Below are positions 32,171-45,194 of a stretch of DNA of 64,000 nt, one piece after another. How positions within the stretch are numbered: the stretch's first letter is position 1; every line of letters starts with the position of its first letter. The notes below the pieces were generated by a model that searched no databases, was not told the origin of the DNA, and worked only from the letters and a program-made list of their open reading frames with translations. A program made the translations under genes and the position numbers. The stretch spans positions 29,008,289 to 29,072,288 of the forward strand of contig NC_068972.1 in NCBI RefSeq assembly GCF_016808095.1. Direction: 5' to 3'. The DNA is from Vigna angularis. Its lineage: Eukaryota > Streptophyta > Magnoliopsida > Fabales > Fabaceae.

Positions 32171-32691
32171 AGGTTTAATCCTTTTCGACATCCCTATTTA
32201 TGTACGAATGTCTCAATTGGGTCCTCATTTTTTAAAGTGTATCAAAATGGTCCCTAATTTTGAAAATTGATATCAATTGAGTCTTTTTCGTTAAGTTGGC
32301 TGGACGGCGTTAAAAAAATCGATGAGTGGATGCTGAGATGGCGAACGAACGCTCGTCCACCAGCGAACGAACGCTCGTCCATTAGCGAACGAACGCTCGT
32401 CGACCACCGAACGAACGGTCGTCCAGTGTGGAACGAACGGTCGTCCAGCAATAAGAGGTCGACGAGCGTTCGTTCTCTGGTGGACGAGCGTTTGTTCGCT
32501 GGTGGACGAGCGTTCGTTCGTCATCTCAGCATCCACTCATCAATTTTTTTAACGTCGTCCAACCAACTTAACGGAAAGGACTCAATTGATATCAATTTTC
32601 AAAATTAGGGACCATTTTGATACACTTTAAAAAACGAGGACCCAATTGAGACATTCGTACATAAATAGGGATGTCGAAAAGGATTAAACCT
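32171..32691. mobile_element. Foldback element with GAACG-type inner repeats
   Basis: Long inverted repeat of about 521 bp: the start AGGTTTAATCCTTTTCGACA is matched by its reverse complement at 32672-32691, and pairing continues for about 170 bp on each side. The centre holds about five tandem 20-22 bp units (GAACGAACGCTCGTCCA type), inverted in the right half. No clear target duplication is seen and no transposase is encoded. It could be a MITE-like or foldback element. Confidence 0.8.
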
Positions 32692-33690
32692 TCTTTTTAA
32701 TATCAACTTTCATTGAGATAAAACTATTCAAGGTTGTTTTCAATACAATTACAATATAGAAAAGGATAATTGTAGTATGAGTATCTCTTCATTTTTTGTG
32801 ATTTTTGTTCTATTTGTCTAGTATGTCCTTAAATTGAAAATCTATTAACCAATTACAACTTAGTCAATAAAAAATACCAATCAATAAACAGTATAAAAAA
32901 AGCATTTATCCCTTAAAAAGTAATCTAGATATCAATTTTTAAATTATTATTATATAAGTCAAGGGAATTCAATTATGATTGTTTATGATTTTAAAATTAG
33001 AAATTTGTGTTAAATTCTTAAAATAGTAAATGGGCAACGTTTATCCCTTCTATATTTTCTGCGAGGAATGTGCAAGATTAAATTCGATTATATACTGAAA
33101 TGTGTAAATGGAAACCATGTTCCTATACGTGGATTGATTAATTAATTTTATAAAATTACATTATGCTAACTTTTTGACAGATGAAATTGTCTTTTAGTTT
33201 GAGACAGTCTTATAATTCTTAAAATTCATTAATAATAGTGTAATTTATTAATGTGTTTCAACTAAAAGAACAAATGGTTGTAAATGCTTGTTGGTTTGTT
33301 TACGTTAAAACAGTTCTTTTATAGAAAGATTTTATTAAAAAAACTATAATTACAATGTTCTTAAAAGTACTATAACTAAAAAAAGGCGAGGTTTCGACAG
33401 AGTTTAATGACTATAAATTATGTAAAATTGCCAGACCAATAAAAGTTTCATAAACTTTTAAAATAGTTATTTTGGAAGTTAATAAATTTATTGAAGTCAT
33501 TGGCATTCTATTTGTCTTAACCATTAAATATTTGTAGGTTTTATAAATAGAATATATGAATGATATGTTAAATTATTATATATGTAATGATTGTTTTTAG
33601 AATTAAGTTGTTTTTGGAATTTAAGTTTGAGATATAAAATTGATAGGTTTTTTTTAAGCTAAATTGGCTCCAAGCAAAAAGATGAAACTG
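32692..33690. other. AT-rich intergenic DNA
   Basis: I see no gene, terminal repeat or coding remnant here. Confidence 0.4.
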
Positions 33691-34527
33691 TGATAGTAAA
33701 AGTGATTGTTCTCGGTTTTGGAAGTTTAAGTGGTGGAAGGGAGATGATTGATGATGTTTTTAGAGAGGTTGGACCAAATCTAGAGAAATGTGGCTAGAAG
33801 GATCTCATAGGATATTTTAGTCATGAATTAGAGACAAATTAAAAATATTCCATTACAAATCTCAAAGTAGATTTACAAAAAGAAAGATATCTCTATTTAT
33901 AGATAAAGGTGTTTCCAAAGTAGACTAAAATCCTAAAATGTTATCTTGCACCAAATCCTAAAAATCCTATCTTGATGAAAGAGAGATTGACATATGACCC
34001 TTTAACTTTTAGAAAACCTCCCACTCTTGTAGTGTTATGTGAAAAACCACTTTAGCAAAAGTTTATCCACTTTGAAAAAGACAATGACCATTATTTTTTA
34101 AGAAAACTCTTCACTGAGCTTATCATATGGAAAGTCACTTTAGCAAAAGTTTTTCACAAGAAAAATGACACATGGTCACTACTTGTGTAAGAAAACTCTT
34201 CATTAAAATCTTGCCATATAGTCGCCATGTCTCATGTGGGACACCCTTTACCAAGCTAGGGTTACAAAATTAATCACCAAAGATTAGCTTAAGCTAGGTG
34301 AAAATATTGTCCTACATTGTACAAAAATCCTACATTACTTAACCTTTAATACAATGTCTAAAAGATAGCCTACACTACTTGACCTTTAATACAAAGTGTA
34401 GAAATACTTCATGATGGCTTGAGTAAATAAGAGTTTAGCTTCACCTTGCATAAATAATTCTAACTCTTCTTGAATTTGCTTAGCCGTGTTTATTGTGATT
34501 GAACCCTTGACTTAGGCTTTGCTATCA
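33691..34527 (-). repeat. LTR of an antisense CRM-like relic
   Basis: 837 bp bounded by TGATAG (33691) and CTATCA (34527). Immediately to its right, on the minus strand, is AAGAGGGAGGGGG, a polypurine tract, so this is the 3' LTR of the relic at 34528-35340. Confidence 0.6.
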
Positions 34528-35340
34528 CCCCCTCCCTCTTGAGAATGATTTGATCTCAAATCTAGAGGTTCTTCATCTTGCTACAAATCTCCTATAAAAG
34601 GGTTAGATCACCAACATTGAAAGTAACACTCACATCATACTCACATGGTAGCTCTAGCCTATATGCATTGTTGTTAATCTTTTGAATTACTTAAAAGGTC
34701 CATCACCACGAGAATTGAATTTGGACTTCCTTTTCTTTTTAAATCTATCTTTGCTCAAATAGAATCAAACCCAATCTCCTTCTTCAAAGATCACTTTCCT
34801 ATTGCCTTTGTTATTATGCTTAGCATATATCTCAGATTGGTGTTGTATTTTTGACTTTACTCACTCATGCATTTTCTTCACAAATTAGAACCTAGATACT
34901 CGTTTCCTTATAAATGAAATCATAAAAATTTAGGAGAAGTATAGATCTAAAAGAGTGAGAAGATTAAAGCAATCCACAACCACAAAAGGAGACATTTTGG
35001 TGGTCTTGTGAACTACCCTATTGTATGAAAACTCAATGTGAGGAAGGTACTCATCTCAAGATTTGCAGTTTCCTTTCATATGGAACCAATAGAATTTCTC
35101 TTAAAGAATGTTTACAATTCCAAAATAATCCATGAGATTTACTTCATGTGACTCCTTAACAAGGAGTTTTCTATGGAAAACTTAAAACACATACAACTTA
35201 TCCTCCTTAAACAAATATCCCTTGGACACATGATAACTTTCTTAGCCTTCTTTTGACAATTTAAAAACATAAACAATAATAAAATCAGTTTGTTCATACA
35301 ACTCTCCCATGTAATCAAAACCAAGAATTTGTGTTCCAAG
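34528..35340 (-). pseudogene. pol: Degenerate CRM-like pol relic
   Basis: Minus-strand translation in broken frames gives GYLFKEDKLYV and RKLLVKESHE (pre-integrase region), then after a deletion DEYLPHIEFSYNRVVHKTTKMSPF, YAKHNNKGNRKVIFEEGDWVWFYL and KSKFNSRGDGPF (integrase C terminus). Same family type as the better kept ORF at 52840-54255. Confidence 0.65.
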
Positions 35341-35929
35341 TTTTGAAAAAAGGTTACGTTTTTTAGAGAACATCGGCCACACCATTAGTTTTTCAATAAC
35401 ACCTCTCCTGATATGCCTCGTCTAAAATTTATATTTAGACCTTGTCACAATTTTAATTGTAATTCTAATGTTTATTCACTTGATCTAATGTTTATTCACT
35501 TGAAAGACGAAAATGAATTAGAAAAGCTGAACTATGAAACTAAAATTTGTTGTCCTGAATACAACATTCATTTACACTAGTCTGAAACATCTGATCCCCG
35601 AACATTCTGTAATTGATAGAATCGATTATATTGTGCCAAACATCACGACAAAGTGGTATGAACTCAAATATAAAGAAAGATAACTGGTAGTAGAATGAGG
35701 AAGTAAAAATCGCTTTTGTTGACAACAATCTTCACTTCAATAGCACAAGCCATGTTAGATTGGAGCCATATCATCTAGATATATGCGTAACCATGTTTAG
35801 TTTTCCGTTTTCTCCCTATCGAATTGGTAATGCAATAAGTAATTGGACGATGGCCAAAAAAATTGTAATTGAAATCTAGTGAGAATCGCGTAGTGTGAAA
35901 ATAATGGAAAGAAAGGCTTCCTAGGGGCT
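35341..35929. other. Intergenic DNA including the probable TIM14 3' UTR
   Basis: No coding sequence recognised. About 200-400 bp next to 35929 probably belong to the 3' UTR of the minus-strand TIM14 gene. Confidence 0.35.
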
Positions 35930-37156
35930 TCAAAATGCTGAGCCACCACCCCTGGTCTTTCCAAGTAACATATCTTTTGCTTCATTAATTTTGGATGCAA
36001 GATAATGGCTGCCACCTGCATCTGGATGGTTTGCAACCATCACCCTCCTATGTGCTTCTTTAATCTTATCTGTTGGAGTGCGCTCTCTGAAACAAATATG
36101 ACGATTGAAAATCGGCATGAGAAGAACTATGTCTGCCAAAAAAGTTGTCAAGACTACAAACAAAAATTCAATATTAACTAATGAAATTCCTATAAAATAC
36201 ACAAAAGATAACAAAAGCCAGACACAATTCATACAGTCTACACATTTAAGATCAGGGTAAAATGGAAAACAAAAAGGAAGCCAACTCTGAACTTTCAATT
36301 GGAGAACTAAATTCGTTTTTCTTTCTTTTTTCAATTGGAAACAGAACTTGATATGCCTTGTTTCTCAAAACCAATGATTTATATCACACACATTATTGCA
36401 CCAAAATAACAAGATATAATATTCACAATTAACAACAGATAGTTATAATATGAAACAATGAATGTCAAGTCAATAGAAACCGGAGAAATACTGTTCTAAC
36501 TATGATGGATGATACCATTTCTCTCAAGAGTAATGGGAACATTGGAATGACGTAAAGAGAAAAATAGTAGACAGGTGGCAACTGTTGTCTGGGACCTTCT
36601 ATTATCACATACTTTGAGATATCAACCAAAACTCAAACACAGATACACTGATTACGACAGAACCTGTGTCATATGATTTTACCATGAAGAGACTTAACCT
36701 TTATTACATGTTGACGAACAGGATTGTAAAGACATCACAAGAAATATCACTATCCCAATTCAAGTAATATCATAAACAAGCCCCGAAAGGAAAAGGTCAT
36801 AATAAACACCGTTAAAACCATTGTCACAAACAGAATTTTACATTTTAGTAGGCCATTTTCTCCATTTCCAGTGTCTTAACAAATTCAATCAACACATTAG
36901 AATCTTCAAACAGAAATGGAATTACCTAACACCCAGTATAAGAGCTGCTTCCCTCCTAGTCATGGTAGCCTGAAAACCACCTTCATAAAATCTACGCATC
37001 CTAGGCGGTCTAGCCTTGAATGCCTGCCAAGCCACGATACCATATCTACCTACATAAGCCGCAGCTGCCACTGCAAGCCCAGCCACCAATGGTGAAGTCT
37101 GTTAAAAAATTTCAGTTTCAGTACCACAACCCAAAGGCAATATAAAAATCAACAAA

Positions 37157-37220
<64 letters not shown>

Positions 37221-37706
37221 TTTATCCCCTAACCTCTGCTGATTACTGTATAGACAGAAAACAAAATGTCCAAACTATGCTAGTCTACAAAACAAGGATA
37301 CAAACCTAATTTACAGAACAAGGATAACAATCCAGGTTCTGTTTTCAGAACATCAACATAAGACCCTATCCCCCAACCCCCTCCAATTCCAGAGCCCCAA
37401 ACAAAATTTGAAGACTACAAAAAAATCCAATAAAATAAACAACTTGTCAACGTTGTGTAAGAAATTGGGCAAACCGATAGTGAAGATATAAAAAGGTGGG
37501 CAAAGAGATAAAGGGGAAAGAGGGGCTTCAAATCAAGTAACAAGGAGAACATAAAAAGAAAAAACATGATCATATCTGTAGAAAAATCAGCTCTTTTGAA
37601 TCTAAAATTGAATGGGCGAAATTTTGTAATGGTTGAGAATGGTTCCCTGTTGGAAATTGGAATAAAAAGAAGAAAATTTAAAGAAAAACAATGAAGAACT
37701 CACCAT
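35930..37706 (-). CDS. TIM14: TIM14/PAM18-type J-protein of the mitochondrial import motor
   Basis: Three coding exons on the minus strand: 37704-37706 (the ATG alone), 36926-37098 and 35930-36086, giving 110 residues. The protein starts [21 protein letters not shown], a membrane-spanning segment. It continues [31 protein letters not shown] and ends in a short J domain with the HPD motif ([30 protein letters not shown]). Length and order match plant TIM14, the inner-membrane partner that stimulates mitochondrial Hsp70 ATPase during import. Splice sites are canonical (GTGAG, GTAAT donors; CAG acceptors). The gene looks intact. Confidence 0.92.
37159..37216. repeat. (TA)n microsatellite in TIM14 intron 1
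   Basis: About 29 TA units without interruption, next to the exon 2 acceptor region. Confidence 0.95.
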
Positions 37707-37789
37707 TATGCTAAAATCTTCGAGAAATGAATACAAAATTCGAATAGGGTTTTGTTTTGCCGGCAAACGGGAAGAGGGCTGAGTTGAGG

Positions 37790-38224
37790 AACACTATAAA
37801 AATTAGCTTTTCATTTTTATACTTATATTTTGTTTTTCTTTATTTTAATTTAATTGCCTTGCTCCACACGTTGGATTTCTATCGTAATTTCTAGTCCAAT
37901 ACAAGACATCTTTGCAGTTTTCCGTTTCTTTTCTAAAATTATCTTGATAATATAACTGAAAAGACATGCACCTTAAGTCAATGTATGACTATCTTTTTCT
38001 CATAATAACAAATATTTTTATTACAATTATTAGAATAAAAATATTATTATTATTATGAAAGGTATATATATAATAAATAAATAGCTTTGTGATTAAATTA
38101 AAAGTAGTATTTTTTATTATAAATACTTAATTAAATTTTAAAAAATGATTATAAAATTTAAAAATGAAAAAAAATAAAATGAAATATGTTGATAAAAGTC
38201 CACTACAAATTATTAGAAAGTGGC
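37790..38224. other. AT-rich spacer
   Basis: Upstream flank of TIM14 and very AT-rich DNA. No feature recognised. Confidence 0.4.
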
Positions 38225-39363
38225 TGTGAGATCTCGAAAAAATTAAAACATGATTATACTGTCTAATCTGTCATTATTGCATTGCTGAGTCACCTGGCTG
38301 CTTCCTTAAATGCACCGCGCCACACGTTCAGTGCATTAAAAACGCACTAAACGCTGCATGCACGAACGCCACTTGTCACGTTGGAAGCTTCTGAAGTCAG
38401 AGTGGGTGTGCAGGTGTCGGCTTGGGAGACGTTCGTCCGAACGAACGTGGATTGAACAAAATGACTTTTTCGAAAAAACCCTTCCACTCACCTGCACCAT
38501 TCATCTTCTTCCTCAGAACCCAACCTTCATCTTCTCCAACTTCTCTCTAGAAATCCCAACTTCTCTCTACTGAAATTCTCACGTTTCTTCTCCGATCAAC
38601 TTGCAGCACCGTAGGAACGTTCATCCAGCTGTGAGCTTCATTTTGGGCCGAACCAATCCCGATTCTGAAAACGGTAAGTCTCCCAGCTTAGGCGTTCGTT
38701 TCTGGATATTCCTGCGAACCCAGATTCAGTTGCATGCAAGGGTAGGATTTGATATCTTCTACATTTCTTTGGTTAGATTTAGTTGAAGAAACTTAAGTGA
38801 CCGTTGAGTATAGAAGAGCCGTAGTTGCATGAGTTAAAGTCTTACTCTTAGGACGTACACTGCTATCCAGGTAAGGGAAGCTTATATGTTTAATTTATAC
38901 TTGCATGTTGTATGATTTGATTTGGATGGATGAAAAGTATGCTGTTTGAGCTGTTATGAACGATCACTGATATTGTATATGTTTTATGTTGGTTGAAATG
39001 CATGTTGATTTGGATACGTATGAAAGGTGTATGAATATTGTATAGTTGGAATTATTAATATGATGAGATCTGTATAGTATGAGAATTAATCAGGGATATG
39101 AAGTTACGAAATAAGAATCACATGAGAAAGATTGAGTTAACTTAGTAAAAATCTGGATATAATAATTTCCCTATGATAAATTACGCTCGTCATCGTACGG
39201 TCTTATACCGTTCGGTTTCCCTGAAAATTACTTATAGTAGAATTCTTTCATTTGGGAAGAATTCGATTTGAGAACGAGCGTCCTTATTTCGAATTACTAT
39301 GTTTGAGCGTTCGGCTCAGCATAGAGTTGTCGTACGCCTTAAATTAAATGATACTGAATTAAG

Positions 39364-39538
39364 TAGCGCTCGGTCTTATACCAAGCGTTCGTCCTAAATA
39401 GCGCTCGGTCTTATACCAAGCGTTCGTCCTAAATAGCGCTCGGTCTTATACCAAGCGTTCGTCCTAAATAGCGCTCGGTCTTATACCAAGCGTTCGTCCT
39501 AAATAGCGCTCGGTCTTGTACCAAGCGTTCGTCATGAT
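39364..39538 (+). repeat. 35-bp tandem repeat, five copies
   Basis: Unit TAGCGCTCGGTCTTATACCA followed by AGCGTTCGTCCTAAA; the last copy carries a single change (TTGTACC) and a diverged end. Confidence 0.93.
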
Positions 39539-40293
39539 TGGTTTTCGGTCATCTACCTAGCGTTCGTTTTAATGTAGTGTTCGGTCTTAAACCGAACGCT
39601 CGTCCTTATCTTTGATTCCTTAACGAACGTAAATAGCGTTCATCCAAATAATTAGTAAATGTATATTGGCGCGTTCGGTCATTGACTGGCAGTCGATCCC
39701 TTTTAAACAAAAGGTTCCCAATGTAGTTAAGTATTCTTCTTGATGTATCTTCGTCCAAGTTGAGTCAACCTGACCTCTTGGAACTTAAAATATTCTGAAA
39801 ATGGTCGTATTCCTCTGGAGTCTTTCTGATTGTTAATGGGTTATTCTAAATCTGGCTTTTAATGTTCGTCCTCTCCCTTCAGAAAGTTGAACGTTCGTCC
39901 TTTTAAGAAAGTGGAACATAGAATGAAAATGTTATAAATATGAAATATTAAGATGTGTGAACACTATATTAAATGATTATACGATTATGGAATTTGAACG
40001 AGCGTTCCAGGGAGGAACGTCTCGAATATGTTAAATATTAAATTTGGTAAAGTATGACTGTGGATAAGTTAAGACTCGCTGTCCATCCTGATGTTCCGTG
40101 ATACTCATCTTCACGTAGAAGAGGGTAGTTCATGTGTGGGAACGACAGGAGGTCCTTAGTCCATAAGTTAACATGGGCGACGTAAGAACGGACTAACCTT
40201 GAGTGGCAGCTGTTGAGTGTATCCCAGTTACTACATCACTCGGGTGCAAGGACGCTTGTAACTACACAGATCATACAGTCCGGACGGTCGTCT

Positions 40294-40296
<3 letters not shown>

Positions 40297-40337
<41 letters not shown>
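40297..40337. repeat. (AT)n microsatellite
   Basis: About 20 AT units within the Tekay-like LTR. Confidence 0.93.
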
Positions 40338-40339
<2 letters not shown>

Positions 40340-41209
40340 TGTTACATGATGTTATATGTTAAAATATGTGTTTGTGTGGAATGAAATGTTTTATTGTATG
40401 TGTTGATGTATAACTTAAATTATATAAGCTTACCCTTTCGTTTTTCCTTGTGTTGTCCGCTGTCTATGTACGTTCGTCCTGTCTTGCAATGATCATCCGT
40501 GTGGATGTGAGCAGAAGGCGAGGCTACTCTGGAGGACGTTATCGAGGAAGAAAACTTAATCGAAGCGGAAGTGAAAGCGGAGCAGTAGAACGTCCGTCTT
40601 TCATTTTAGTTTAGACGTTTCTCTTGTTTTTGGACGTTCGGTTATTTCTTTTGTAAAACCGTTCGTTATTAGCATTCACTGTTTCCGTCTTGTATATTGT
40701 AACTCTGCACTTTAAGCCGTTCGGCTTTTAAACTCTGTTAATTATATAAAGACTGCATTGATTTACTGTTAATTGTAATTAATTCTGATTTATGGTAATT
40801 ACTGTATTTTGGGATGTTACATTAGTGTCTATAAAGAGAAATATTTATGTTAATAGTAATAGATAACATAATTAATTTTTAGAACTTTCCTTTGAAATAA
40901 AATAAATAAAGGTTTATTTAATGTAAACAAAATGTTTTAACCAAATAATTAGATGTAAGTTGTTAATGTGTTTAACCATCGTGATAGCGGTCAAATTGTG
41001 TTCCACTTCATGTTAGTGAAAATAATATTGGACTATTGCTTATTGCAACCTATGTTTTCTTAACGAACCTTCATAGGTTTCCTGAAATTCCCGTGTTGAC
41101 AATTTATCCTTTTCCCTTTATCTTGTACTATATTCTTCATGTTTCACCAACGGGTCTGGAAAGATATTATTCCAACAAAAAAATTTATTTATTATTCGTT
41201 TATATTAAT

Positions 41210-42512
41210 TGTCAACCCCCAATTTCGTCCGGATAGATAAATAAATAAAAATAGAGAATAAAAGAATAATAATTAATGGTAGATAAAAAAAAATGAAAAT
41301 GAAAATAATAAAATAAATTTCCTTAATGCAGGACACATTACTAAAAAATATTTTTGAAATATTAGTTTGATATGGTAATAATTTGAATCAATATTATTCC
41401 AATAATTATAAGCAGTAATTAAAATAATATATTAATATAATTTGTTGCAGTTGAGAAGAAAATATGATTTTAAAAAATGAACAAATTTTCTGACAATAAT
41501 TATAATAAATGTCTTGAATATTATTTGATTTCTTTTTCTTGGAACCAAGACATTTTATTTCCCTATTTTGTTCATTGTCAATTAATTTACAATATTACAA
41601 TGTGTGTATATAAATACGCACTCTGTCATAGAAAAAAAGAAGAAAAAAAAGGGAGAGAGAGACACTCTAAAATAATAGAGATAGAAAGAGTATGGAAGAG
41701 TATAGAGAAAAGTAAGTTCTCATGCTAGAGGAACTCTAACATAAACAACTAGAGGAGTATTGAAAGCTGAAAAGGTATGTTATCTCTCCATCCTTCTTTT
41801 TCTCTTTTCGTTGAAATATCTTCTCTCGTCTCTTTTGATATTGGTTATATCTCCTGCATCACGTGATATTTATTTTTTATAAAAATAAATAAAAAAAAAT
41901 ATTTCTTATCACGTATTTTCCTATAAAAAAATAATAATAAGTCATAAAATAAATTCTATAGGTACTTGCCGACCTATTGCCGGTTTCTTTCCTTTTTTCC
42001 CATCATTTTCAAAATAAAAGAATTTCTTCAAAATAAAAAAAAAATGATGTCAATCCTAATCGAGTTCACTTTTCAAAAATCCAAAATAATCCATAATAAT
42101 TTTCAAACAAACTTACAATCTAGATAAAGAACTACGTGATCCCTGATTTTTCATTAAATCGATATATTTAGGAGCAAGGTCAATGGTTGTCGGGTTCATA
42201 AAACAAACAAATATTTTTGTTTCTTAATAATTTCTTTATATTTTTATTTGTGGGGAAAATTAAATATTTGGGAAACCACGTCAACTTTACACATTTAATT
42301 AAAGGTACTACCTTGGGCAGGCGCGGTAGGGTGCTAATACCTTCCTTACGCGTAACCGATTCCTGAACCTAAAATCTAGTTTTCGCAGACCATGTCTTAT
42401 TTGATGGTTTTCCATAGTTTGTCCATAATACATTATGGTGGCGACTCCCAAAATCATTTCTCAAACCCGTTTGTTTTCGCCTAGCCGTCCCGTCACGATC
42501 CTGGTTGCGACA
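41210..42512 (+). repeat. Tat/Ogre-like solo LTR
   Basis: 1303 bp, from TGTCAACCCCCAATTTCGTCC to GGTTGCGACA. It contains the block GGGCAGGCGCGGTAGGGTGC..ACCTTCC..CGCGTAACCGA and GGTGGCGACTCC near 42310-42460, typical of Tat/Ogre LTR ends as I know them. Flanks TTAAT and TTTAT are a 4-of-5 match, probably a decayed duplication. Confidence 0.7.
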
Positions 42513-43428
42513 TTTATTTAAAAAATATATATAGATATTTTCAAATTAATAAGTATTTGTAATTATTGATAAATATTTAAAAGAAAATATTTTATAAAAT
42601 TTTAAAATAAAATTAAAAAAATAAAATATAATATAAATTAAAGTTTAATATAATTAAATTTAATTTAATAAATTATTTTTAATTTTAATTAAATTAAATT
42701 TAGTAAAATATAAATTAAATTTTAATTTTAATTTATTTACAATTAACAAATACTGTAAATATAATAATCACGTTTAAATAGTTTATTAATGAATATTAAA
42801 ATATTTATTACTAGTAAATAATAAATATTATGTATTAATTATCTCCTCTGTGGGATATTTTTGTCCTCTAAGCTTATCATTCATTTTCTTTCTTCGAACT
42901 CCACCCCATTCTCATGTTTCACTTTGTTATTGTCGCAAATATTTCTTTCTCCTATTACGTGTAAGGTTTTCTTCTCCCTCATTCTAAACACAGCCCAAAC
43001 GTTGTCGCCTTCCATGCTTGGCCAAAAATCTCTCCAACATTGCCAACGTTGTTCTGACAGCGATCATAGAGCATTCACGGTGCCGCCACTAAGCTCTGCT
43101 CACGCGCAAGCAACACCCACTTCCGCTGAGTCTCACCATCGTAGCTTCTCCTTGTAGCACAACCCCCATTATTAAAGCATATGAATGTATTGGGACAAAG
43201 TTGTGTTACTTTATTGCCTCAAAACAAGCTATTATAAAGTCAAACACAATACATAAGAGACGAGTCCACATGTGTATAATTAGTTTATTTCGGTAAGAAC
43301 AAACATGTTCATATGAGATTATGAAATTTTATGGCTTTAGTCATTAAATATGTAAGTTATTCTTAAGTTCACGTTACTCTAACTCAATTTCTTTATTCTT
43401 TGCAATATTCCTTAGAAAACATGAGACA
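42513..43428. other. Intergenic DNA
   Basis: Very AT-rich to 42840, then mixed sequence. A 98-codon frame at 42861-43157 has no recognisable motif and I do not call it a gene. Confidence 0.35.
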
Positions 43429-44253
43429 CACTAGTAAAAAATCAGCTTTCTAACACACCATATAAGTTTTGGTTTTATCAAAACCGAAGTATATAAAATG
43501 CGGTGGCATAATTGTAATAATAGTGAATGTTTATGTCTCGGTTTCAGGACACTCGAAGCAGAAAGAGTCTTTTACCTCAGTTATAAAAGTAATCGAAGCA
43601 TAATTACCACCTACTTTCTGCAAGTCGGACTTTTTGTTTGACAGACCTTTTCTGGAAATGCCTATTGCCTCGATTGAGAGGGAGACCGGGGCATAAACGC
43701 CTTCCAAATCTACTTTTCCGAAAAGTTAAAAGATTCACTGTTGCCTCGGGTCCTTGGGAGTTGGTGTCAAAAGATTCATAGACTTCGGTTATAGTGTTAA
43801 CCGAAACATAAACGTTTGAATTAATTGCCATTTACTTTTTATTTTTCTCTGAGTACCTTAGGCATCGGGTGCGTTAATAACTGAGGTAGTAGTTAAGAAA
43901 TTTTAACTTAAATTGTTCATTATCTTCTTCGCAGCCTCGCGTTCTTCTTCTTTCTTGCGTTCTCCTTCTTCTTCCTTGTGCAAGAGTCGTTCTTCATCTT
44001 CCTTGAGGCATATGTTGCTTCGTCTTCCTCGCGGGCCATTGTTGTCGTCTCTTGCCTCTGCCTCGTCGCTGTTGCCAACATCTTCGTCGCCGTGTTATCG
44101 CCTCAGCCTCCGCCTCACTCGTAGCGCCTCTGCCTTTGTCGTCACGCCTCTGTTGTGGTCGCCTCTGTTGTGGTTGTGGCAACCACGGTAAGTTGTCTTT
44201 GCTGTTGGGAGTGAAGCAACTTCTCGATAACTGCTCCTAGGGTTCTAATCCAT

Positions 44254-44442
44254 GATTACCTTTTCAAGCTGGTTCCGATCGGCGATTCCGGCGTGGGGAA
44301 GTCCAACCTTTTCTCGCGCTTCACGCGGAATGAGTTCAATTTGGAGTCCAAGTCTACCATAAGAGTTGAGTTCACCACCAAGAGTTTGAATATCGATTCC
44401 GAGGTCATCAAGGCTCAGATTTGGGACACCACTGGCCAGTAA
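44254..44442 (+). pseudogene. Captured RABA (Rab11)-type GTPase fragment
   Basis: About 62 codons: [20 protein letters not shown] holds the P-loop GDSGVGKS, then [25 protein letters not shown] and AQIWDTTGQ, the G3 motif, followed by TAA. Compared with plant RABA proteins as I recall them, switch I Gly is Arg (TIRVEF) and WDTAGQ is WDTTGQ. Only the first exon region is present, so no working GTPase can result. Confidence 0.85.
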
Positions 44443-44549
44443 ACAAAGAAAAGGACTATCTAGAACGCTGGATCTGAATTTTCTGTTGCTTATTCTCTGT
44501 TTCTCCATTTCCCAATTGTGATTCAGATTCGTGATTTGGATCTGAGAAA

Positions 44550-45194
44550 ATGGATCAAGAAAATGGCGATGGTGACATAGAAGGCGGTGGCGACGATGAT
44601 GGTTTTCGCTCAGGCCGCAAGTATCGTCCTGTGTTGGCCAATGATCCGCGGTGCTCGAAATGTCTTCCATAGATCCGGGATCTACTTCTTCTTCCACTTA
44701 TGCATTTACAGATATTCCTTCTAATATCAGGTATTCACACTGTTCCATCTCCACCTATTTTCTTCTCTAGCGATTGTGCCGATTTCATTTCGTTTCGTAA
44801 TAAGAAACTTGTGCCCCATCGGAAGAATTGGGCGATGTTTTGACTTGTTGTTGCTTGCGATTGAAACAAGTGAGATTTTGTATGTGAGAGTGCGATAATG
44901 TGTTGTTGTGAATGAATGTAAGCTAGTCACTTGTGTCGAGTTGATTTTGTGTGTGAGTGCGATTCTGTTTAATTGTGAAGGAAATGAAGTTAGTCGATTG
45001 TGATGAGTTGCTGTTGTTTATTCTGAGTTTTATTTTTCTGTGGTCAAAAAAGTGAAAACTAGTCTTAGTGGGAGTTTGGATGCTAAAGAAGGCAACGCTT
45101 CTCATCAACAACAACCTAATGGATCCCAGCAGCAGGAATCTAAATTGGAACTGTTCGGTTTTGACTCTCTTGTCAACATTCTTGGTCTCAAAAG
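44550..45194 (+). pseudogene. Captured cation-chloride cotransporter 5' exons
   Basis: Exon 1 piece 44550-44730 starts MDQENGDGDIEGGGDDDGFRSGRKYRPVLAND, then a one-base loss shifts into the frame reading LEMSSIDPGS, with a donor GT at 44731. Exon 2 piece, about 45052-45194, reads DAKEGNASHQQQPNGSQQQESKLELFGFDSLVNILGLK and a donor at 45195. These match the cytosolic N terminus of plant CCC1 as I remember it. The membrane part was not captured. Confidence 0.8.

Larger units (their letters stand above)
38225..40821 (+). repeat. Tekay-like solo LTR, 2.6 kb
   Basis: Starts TGTGAGATCTC and ends GGGATGTTACA, imperfect inverted termini. The body resembles Tekay/Del LTRs of legumes (AAGCTTACCCTTTCG near 40427, long U3 of CGTTCG-rich words). 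No internal domains flank it. The 5-bp flanks (GTGGC, TTAGT) do not match, so it may have arisen by recombination between elements. It contains a 35-bp tandem array and a (TA)n tract. Confidence 0.65.

Noticed and set aside
32254..32608. Open frames with repeated RSF/ERSS words on both strands
   Set aside because: They are translations of the foldback element and its tandem units, not a protein gene.
32171..32691. CRISPR-like array of short repeats
   Set aside because: Units are tandem without unique spacers and lie in a plant foldback element.
38225..40821. Complete retroelement rather than a solo LTR
   Set aside because: There is no second LTR, primer site or internal domain next to it in this window.
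42861..43157. 98-codon open frame
   Set aside because: No motif, no splice or promoter support and no similarity that I recognise.
43913..44240. Arg/Ser/Leu-rich open frames inside the CACTA element
   Set aside because: Low-complexity CT-rich DNA gives long frames in several registers; no protein motif is visible.
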